In this document: positions 58,890 through 64,000 of the stretch, piece after piece
Layout of the letters: each line of letters opens with the position of its first letter
How positions within the stretch are numbered: position 1 is the first letter of the stretch
NCBI RefSeq assembly: GCF_003171675.1
Contig: NZ_QFZQ01000008.1
Coordinates: forward strand, 124,001 to 188,000
Source of the DNA: Reichenbachiella versicolor
GTDB taxonomy: Bacteria > Bacteroidota > Bacteroidia > Cytophagales > Cyclobacteriaceae
Direction: 5' to 3'
Length of the DNA stretch: 64,000 nucleotides
The notes under the pieces: generated by a model
What the model was told of the DNA's origin: nothing
The model's input: only the letters and a program-made list of their open reading frames with translations
Databases searched by the model: none
Program-made: the position numbers and the translations under genes

Positions 58890-61800
58890 TTGAAATACAA
58901 AGAATATAAAGGCATCAATTACGCTGAGGTAGCGGATGAAGTGCTAGAGTTTTGGAAGAAAAATGACATTTTTAATAAGTCTGTAGACCAGAAAGAGGGT
59001 GCAGAGACTTTTATGTTTTTCGAAGGTCCTCCTTCGGCGAATGGTGTTCCAGGTATTCATCATGTGATGGGACGAGCGATTAAGGACATTTTTTGTAGAT
59101 ACAAAACTCAAAAAGGATTTCAAGTTAAAAGAAAGGCAGGTTGGGACACACACGGCCTTCCAGTGGAGCTTGGGGTAGAAAAAGAGCTTGGAATTACTAA
59201 AGAAGATATTGGTAAGAAAATCAGTGTAGAAGATTATAATGACGCTTGTAGAAAAGCTGTCATGAAGTATACTGACATATGGAACGACCTTACTGAAAAG
59301 ATGGGTTACTGGGTGGATATGAAAGATCCATATATCACCTACAAGCCTAAATACATGGAAAGTGTATGGTGGTTGTTAAAGCAGATTTTTGACAAAGGCC
59401 TTATATACAAAGGATATTCTATACAACCTTATTCTCCAAAAGCAGGTACTGGTCTAAGCTCAAATGAAGTCAATCAACCAGGGGCATATCAAGATGTAAC
59501 AGATACTACAGTTATTGGTCAGTTTAAAGCCATTCCAGAGACTGTTCCCTCTAGTTTGAATATATCCGAGGATCTGTATCTATTAGCATGGACAACCACA
59601 CCTTGGACTTTGCCAAGTAATACAGCTCTAACAGTTGGGCCTAAGATCGACTATGTAGTCGTGAAGACTTTTAATCAATATACATTCGAACCAATTCAGG
59701 TTGTTTTGGCTAAGTCTTTAGTTGCGAAACAATTTGCGGGTAAGAAATTCAATCAGGTAGAAGGTGTTGCAGAACTAGATAGCTATTCAAAAGGGGATAA
59801 ACAGATCCCGTATTATATAGCCACTGAATGTAAAGGTGCTGACTTAATCGGAATCAGATATGAGCAATTACTTCCCTTTGCATTGCCATATGAAAATTCT
59901 GAAAATGCATTTCGAGTAATCGGAGGTGATTTCGTAACCACTGAAGACGGCACTGGAATTGTGCATACGGCACCTACTTTTGGAGCAGATGATGCGATGG
60001 CTGCCAAGCAGGCAAAGCCAGAGATTCCTCCGATGTTAGTCAAAGACGAAGATGATAATCTAGTTCCATTGGTAGACTTGCAAGGTCGTTTTAGACCAGA
60101 GGTAGGTGAATTTGCTGGAATGTATGTCAAGAATGAATATTACAATGAAGGCGAAGCCCCAGACAAATCAGTAGATGTACAGATAGCTATTCGTCTAAAA
60201 GAAGAAAATAAAGCATTTAAAGTTGAAAAATATGTGCACAGTTACCCACATTGCTGGAGAACTGATAAGCCTATTTTGTACTACCCTTTAGATTCTTGGT
60301 TCATAAAAGTGACTGATAAGAATGATAGAATGTACGATTTAAATACAACTATCAATTGGAAACCAGAATCTACAGGTACAGGTCGTTTTGGAAATTGGCT
60401 TCAAAATGCTAATGATTGGAACCTATCTCGATCTCGTTATTGGGGTATTCCATTGCCAATTTGGAAGTCAGAAGATGGCAAAGAATTAAAAATGATTGGT
60501 TCTTTGGCAGAACTAAAAGAAGAAATTCAAAAGTCTATTGCTGCAGGTTTCATGGATAGTGATATCTATTCGGACTTTGTAGTGGGGGACATGTCAGAAG
60601 AAAATTATGATAAAGTAGATCTGCATAAAAACATTGTAGATCAGATCACATTGGTATCAGAAACTGGCAAGCCAATGAGACGAGAATCAGACTTAATTGA
60701 TGTTTGGTTTGATTCTGGATCAATGCCATATGCTCAATGGCACTATCCTTTTGAAAATAAAGAAGCAGTTGATGACGGACTGAAAACAGCTGATTTCATA
60801 GCAGAAGGTGTAGATCAGACAAGAGGTTGGTTCTACACATTACACGCGATCGCCACTATGGTGTTTGATGGTGTTGCCTATAAAAATGTAGTTTCTAATG
60901 GACTCGTCTTAGACAAGAACGGACAGAAAATGTCCAAAAGGCTAGGTAATGCGGTTGATCCATTTACGACTCTTTCTAAATATGGTCCTGATGCTACACG
61001 TTGGTATATGATCTCTAATGCCAATCCTTGGGACAATTTGAAGTTTGATTTAGAAGGAGTTGCAGAGGTTCAGAGAAGGTTTTTTGGAACATTCTTCAAT
61101 ACTTATAATTTCTTTGCTCTTTATGCCAATTTGGATGGTTTTGACTTCAAGGAGCAGGCAATTCCAATCGAGAAAAGAACAGAGAGTGATCGATGGATCA
61201 TCAGTAAGCTTAATAGCTTGACAAAAAAGGTTGATGACGCTTTCAATGATTATGAACCTACTAAAGCGGCTAGGCTAATTCAAGATTTTGTAATTGACGA
61301 TTTGAGCAATTGGTACGTTCGTCTGAATAGAAAACGTTTTTGGAAAGGTGAGTATAATGAAGATAAAAAGTCGGCTTATCAATCACTTTACACCTGTTTA
61401 CTGACAGTTGCTAAACTAGGAGCTCCGATAGCGCCTTTCTTTTTGGATAAAGTTTATGGGCATCTAAATGAAGTTTCAGGGCAAGAAGAACATGATTCTG
61501 TCCATTTATCTAAGTTTCCAGAGGCTGATGAATCACTAATTGATGAAGAATTAGAGGCAAGAATGGAAATGGCTCAAAAGGTTTCTTCATTGGTTCATTC
61601 ATTGAGAAAGAAAGAGAAACTTAAAGTAAGACAGCCGCTTTCTAAAATCATGATTCCAGTGATGAATGAGAATACAGTTGATCGAGTAAAGGCTGTAGAA
61701 GAACTTATTCTGACGGAGGTGAATATTAAGGCTGTAGAATTAATCGATGATACTTCTGGGGTTCTAGTTAAATCTATCAAACCAAACTTTAAAAAGCTTG

Positions 61801-62291
61801 GTAAGCAATATGGACCTAGAATGAAAGATATTTCTAAGGCCATTGCAGGGTTTTCTGCTGATGACATTTCTCAGATAGAGAAAGAAAATAAGTACGCTCT
61901 TGATTTAGGAGATACTATTATTGAGTTAACTCTAGAAGACGTTTTAATCGCTTCAGAGGATATTCCTGGATGGTTGGTAGCCAGTGAAGGAGGATTGACC
62001 GTAGCTCTAGATATTAATATAACTGATGACCTCAAGAAGGAAGGTATCGCTAGAGATATTGTTAATAGAGTGCAGAACTTAAGAAAAGATAATGGTCTTG
62101 AAGTACAAGACCGAATCAAAATTCAGATCTCAAGCGAAGATTCTATAGTGACGGAATCAGTCAAGCAATTTGAAGAGTATTTGTGTATAGAAACACAAGC
62201 AAACAATCTGTTGGTAGTAGATAACTTAGCAGATGGTGAAGAATTGGATATCGACGATCTGAAAATTCAGGTCAAAATCGAAGTGAACTAA
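58890..62291 (+). CDS. ileS: Isoleucyl-tRNA synthetase
   Basis: Class I aminoacyl-tRNA synthetase for Ile. The 1133-aa protein starts at TTG 58890 (MKYKEYKGINYAEVADEVL), matching the start of relatives, and no ATG lies in frame nearby. Motifs: PPSANGVPGIHHVMGRAIKD (HIGH-like region, about 49-68), the GWDTHGLPVEL binding segment, the editing domain with TTWTLPSNTAL and DGTGIVHTAPTFGADDA, and KMSKS-like QKMSKRLGNAVDPF (about 692-705). The C-terminus is the Bacteroidota-type long tail. The final stop overlaps lspA's ATG by one base (TAATG). Certain assignment; start codon choice is nearly certain. Confidence 0.96.
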   Translation: MKYKEYKGINYAEVADEVLEFWKKNDIFNKSVDQKEGAETFMFFEGPPSANGVPGIHHVMGRAIKDIFCRYKTQKGFQVKRKAGWDTHGLPVELGVEKELGITKEDIGKKISVEDYNDACRKAVMKYTDIWNDLTEKMGYWVDMKDPYITYKPKYMESVWWLLKQIFDKGLIYKGYSIQPYSPKAGTGLSSNEVNQPGAYQDVTDTTVIGQFKAIPETVPSSLNISEDLYLLAWTTTPWTLPSNTALTVGPKIDYVVVKTFNQYTFEPIQVVLAKSLVAKQFAGKKFNQVEGVAELDSYSKGDKQIPYYIATECKGADLIGIRYEQLLPFALPYENSENAFRVIGGDFVTTEDGTGIVHTAPTFGADDAMAAKQAKPEIPPMLVKDEDDNLVPLVDLQGRFRPEVGEFAGMYVKNEYYNEGEAPDKSVDVQIAIRLKEENKAFKVEKYVHSYPHCWRTDKPILYYPLDSWFIKVTDKNDRMYDLNTTINWKPESTGTGRFGNWLQNANDWNLSRSRYWGIPLPIWKSEDGKELKMIGSLAELKEEIQKSIAAGFMDSDIYSDFVVGDMSEENYDKVDLHKNIVDQITLVSETGKPMRRESDLIDVWFDSGSMPYAQWHYPFENKEAVDDGLKTADFIAEGVDQTRGWFYTLHAIATMVFDGVAYKNVVSNGLVLDKNGQKMSKRLGNAVDPFTTLSKYGPDATRWYMISNANPWDNLKFDLEGVAEVQRRFFGTFFNTYNFFALYANLDGFDFKEQAIPIEKRTESDRWIISKLNSLTKKVDDAFNDYEPTKAARLIQDFVIDDLSNWYVRLNRKRFWKGEYNEDKKSAYQSLYTCLLTVAKLGAPIAPFFLDKVYGHLNEVSGQEEHDSVHLSKFPEADESLIDEELEARMEMAQKVSSLVHSLRKKEKLKVRQPLSKIMIPVMNENTVDRVKAVEELILTEVNIKAVELIDDTSGVLVKSIKPNFKKLGKQYGPRMKDISKAIAGFSADDISQIEKENKYALDLGDTIIELTLEDVLIASEDIPGWLVASEGGLTVALDINITDDLKKEGIARDIVNRVQNLRKDNGLEVQDRIKIQISSEDSIVTESVKQFEEYLCIETQANNLLVVDNLADGEELDIDDLKIQVKIEVN

Positions 62292-62893
62292 TGAATAACA
62301 AGATCATTAAATATTTCGGAATCGCTATTGGAGTGATCATATTGGACCAAGTAGTAAAGATGCTGGTTCATTACAATATGGATATGGGTGTAAGTGGACA
62401 GATAAAAATCCTTGGAGAATTTTTCAAGCTTCATTACTTGACCAATCCAGGGATGGCTTTTGGAATGAAGTTTGGATCACAGTACGGCAAGTTATTCCTA
62501 ACTCTTTTTAGACTAGTCGCGATGGTAGGTATTAGCTATTACTTATTGAATATGATCAAAAGAGGAGCACATCCTGGATTATTGGTATGTATCGCTATGA
62601 TTCTTGGCGGGGCTATTGGAAACGTAGTGGACTCTACCTTCTATGGCATTTGGCTGGACAATGCTCCTTATGACGCGCCTACTCCATGGTTCAATGGTCA
62701 GGTTGTAGATATGTTCTATTTTGATATTTGGGAAGGCAGACTTCCAGATTGGATTCCTGGGATGGGAGGACGATACATGTCTTTATGGCCGGTCTTTAAT
62801 GTGGCAGATGCTTCTATTTTTTGCGGTGTATTCGCGATCTTGATATTTCAAAAGAAGTTCTTTGTAGAAGAAGTAGCGGAAACTACTTCTTAA
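62291..62893 (+). CDS. lspA: Lipoprotein signal peptidase (signal peptidase II)
   Basis: Inner-membrane aspartyl protease that removes signal peptides from prolipoproteins such as LptC and GldH in this window. The 200-aa protein has four helices; VIILDQVVKMLVHYN carries the start motif, LTNPGMAFGMKFG the NPGMAFG element. Catalytic Asp residues lie in GGAIGNVVDSTFYGIWLD and PVFNVADASIFCG. The insertion WFNGQVVDMFYFDIWEGRLPDWIPGMGGRYMSLWP is typical of Bacteroidota LspA. It follows ileS with a one-base overlap; relatives often have a DksA/TraR-type gene between the two, absent here. A 17-bp terminator follows. Confidence 0.95.
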   Translation: MNNKIIKYFGIAIGVIILDQVVKMLVHYNMDMGVSGQIKILGEFFKLHYLTNPGMAFGMKFGSQYGKLFLTLFRLVAMVGISYYLLNMIKRGAHPGLLVCIAMILGGAIGNVVDSTFYGIWLDNAPYDAPTPWFNGQVVDMFYFDIWEGRLPDWIPGMGGRYMSLWPVFNVADASIFCGVFAILIFQKKFFVEEVAETTS

Positions 62894-62917
62894 TTAGTCA
62901 AAAACATTTAGATCTTG

Positions 62918-62961
62918 AAATAGAAAAGCTTCCTCAAAATTTTAAGGAAGCTTTTCTATTT
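62918..62961. terminator. Terminator after lspA
   Basis: 17-bp perfect stem (62918-62934 with 62945-62961), 10-nt loop, T-rich 3' side. Confidence 0.9.
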
Positions 62962-63084
62962 TATAGAGATAAGTTAGGCTGCTAATTCATTCTGTAAGAG
63001 AATGTTTAAACAAGGGTAATCGCACTAGCAACTACGTAATTCTTGTAACCGTTTATACGGTTTTTAATTGAAAAACTATTAACA

Positions 63085-63092
63085 TACATTTG
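63085..63092 (+). promoter_or_regulatory. -7 promoter element of sucA
   Basis: TACATTTG matches TAnnTTTG, 27 bases before the ATG at 63120. Confidence 0.5.
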
Positions 63093-63119
63093 TCTTCGCA
63101 TTACTAAAAGAGAGTATAG

Positions 63120-64000
63120 ATGGACAAATTTAGTTATATCGCCAATGCTGACGTGAGTGCCATTGATGATATGTACCAATCCTACAAAGAAGATCCACAA
63201 TCCGTAGATATTACTTGGCAGAGATTTTTCGAAGGTTATGAGTTCTCACTAGCCAAGTATGGAGAAAATGGAGAAGGAGACACTGTGGCATCATCTAGTG
63301 CCCCTGTTTCTAGTAAGGAAATAGCGGTTAGCAAATTGATTCACGCTTTTAGATCCAGAGGCCACCTTAGATCAACCACAAATCCTGTAAGAAAAAGAAA
63401 AGATAGAAAGGCCCTACTTGAGCTTGAAGATTTTGGACTAAGTAAATCTGACCTTGATACTGAGTTCGAAGGAGGAAAAGAGTTAGGACTTGGAAGAACT
63501 ACGCTCAAAAGAATTGTTGATTTCCTTACAGATTGCTATGAAGGAAATATAGGATTTGAGTATATGTACATTCGACATCCAGATAGATTGGAATGGTTCA
63601 AACAAAAAATTGAAAAGGACGCTCTGAACTTCAATCCTCCAATCGCAGAAAAGAAGCAAATCCTATCTAAACTAAATGAGGCTGTAGTATTCGAAAACTT
63701 TCTTCATACTAAATATCTCGGTCAAAAAAGATTCTCATTAGAAGGAGGTGAGACTACTATTCCTGCACTGGATGCATTGATTAATAAGTCAGCAGAACTA
63801 GGGGTGGAAGAAGTTGTGATTGGCATGGCTCATAGAGGCCGTTTAAATGTCTTGGTAAATATCATGGGTAAGACTTATGATCAAGTCTTCAACGAATTTG
63901 AAGGAGTTGTAACTCCAGAGATGACGATGGGAGACGGTGATGTTAAGTACCACATGGGATTCTCATCTGAAGTAGTGACTCCAGAAGGAAATAAAGTAAA
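63120..64000 (+). CDS. sucA: 2-oxoglutarate dehydrogenase E1 component (5' part; runs off the window)
   Basis: Thiamine-diphosphate E1 of the 2-oxoglutarate dehydrogenase complex in the TCA cycle. The 293 codons present begin MDKFSYIANADVSAIDDMY, with the N-terminal E1 motif DITWQRFFEGYEFS (about 31-44) and AFRSRGHLRSTTNPV. The catalytic-core start LGQKRFSLEGGETTIPALDALI and GMAHRGRLNVLVNIMGKTYDQVFNEFEG (about 236-263) follow. The rest (about 640 residues), including most of the ThDP site, lies outside. A -7 promoter match precedes it and the lspA terminator separates it from the previous gene. sucB is expected downstream. Certain. Confidence 0.95.
   Translation, partial: MDKFSYIANADVSAIDDMYQSYKEDPQSVDITWQRFFEGYEFSLAKYGENGEGDTVASSSAPVSSKEIAVSKLIHAFRSRGHLRSTTNPVRKRKDRKALLELEDFGLSKSDLDTEFEGGKELGLGRTTLKRIVDFLTDCYEGNIGFEYMYIRHPDRLEWFKQKIEKDALNFNPPIAEKKQILSKLNEAVVFENFLHTKYLGQKRFSLEGGETTIPALDALINKSAELGVEEVVIGMAHRGRLNVLVNIMGKTYDQVFNEFEGVVTPEMTMGDGDVKYHMGFSSEVVTPEGNKV

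Noticed and set aside
1-64000. Prophage, insertion sequence or genomic island
   Set aside because: No transposase, integrase, att repeats or sharp composition change noticed; gene content is core or lineage-typical throughout.

Overview
The window is ordinary chromosomal DNA of a Bacteroidota bacterium, most likely a marine, gliding member of the order Cytophagales. The evidence is the low GC content, the many promoters matching the Bacteroidota -7 box TAnnTTTG, and typical gene families: a TonB-dependent receptor with a carboxypeptidase-regulatory-like domain, a GWxTD protein, the gliding lipoprotein GldH, RicT with a PSP1 domain, LytS/LytTR signalling, the Bacteroidota form of LspA and a HEPN-tailed sulfite reductase. 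I see no phage, insertion sequence, CRISPR array or island boundary. Genus-level placement is inference.

Layout. 1-2.5 kb: trkA (3' end outside the window), mnmD and ispF on the minus strand. 2.6-7.7 kb: a TonB-dependent receptor divergent from a LytS/LytTR pair, then a small beta-barrel protein. 7.8-12.3 kb: a sulfite reductase-siroheme block (cysteine-rich leader peptide, sir, cobA, precorrin-2 dehydrogenase), then ribH. 12.4-22.1 kb: nhaD, then an envelope block (outer-membrane protein, TPR protein, lptC, a 53-aa membrane protein, CNNM/CBS protein, PpiD-like foldase). 22.1-25.6 kb: purB, gdhA and a DUF427 gene on the minus strand. 25.8-29.2 kb: an ECF sigma factor with a small partner, two single-domain response regulators and two paralogous secreted proteins. 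29.2-42.2 kb: a THUMP-like methyltransferase, asd, an HhH protein, a giant SF1 helicase, gldH, ricT, purD and recQ. 42.4-47.9 kb: manC, rlmB, a GWxTD protein, a methyltransferase, tRNA-Val, a GreA-like protein and an RskA-like lipoprotein. 48.3-54.3 kb: an OmpR-type two-component pair, a 21-nt repeat array, ypdA, a 5-formyl-THF cyclo-ligase, and an ECF sigma factor with a small membrane partner and tonB. 54.3-64 kb: a Na/Ca exchanger, a TerB-like protein, an RND exporter, ileS, lspA and the start of sucA.

How the genes work together. Sir reduces sulfite with a siroheme cofactor, and the next two genes make siroheme. A promoter, a leader peptide with three Cys codons in six, a pairable antiterminator and an intrinsic terminator precede sir, so the block looks controlled by cysteine supply through transcription attenuation. 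This is the best candidate for a little-described regulatory system here. The lptC block links LPS transport with periplasmic folding.

Other notable signals are an 11-unit 21-nt tandem array, a one-base frameshift that removes the end of TonB, an apparently dead nuclease domain ending the giant helicase, a 32-bp palindrome formed by two convergent stop codons, a PhoB-like 7-4-7 direct repeat before the OmpR regulator, and several genes that look leaderless.
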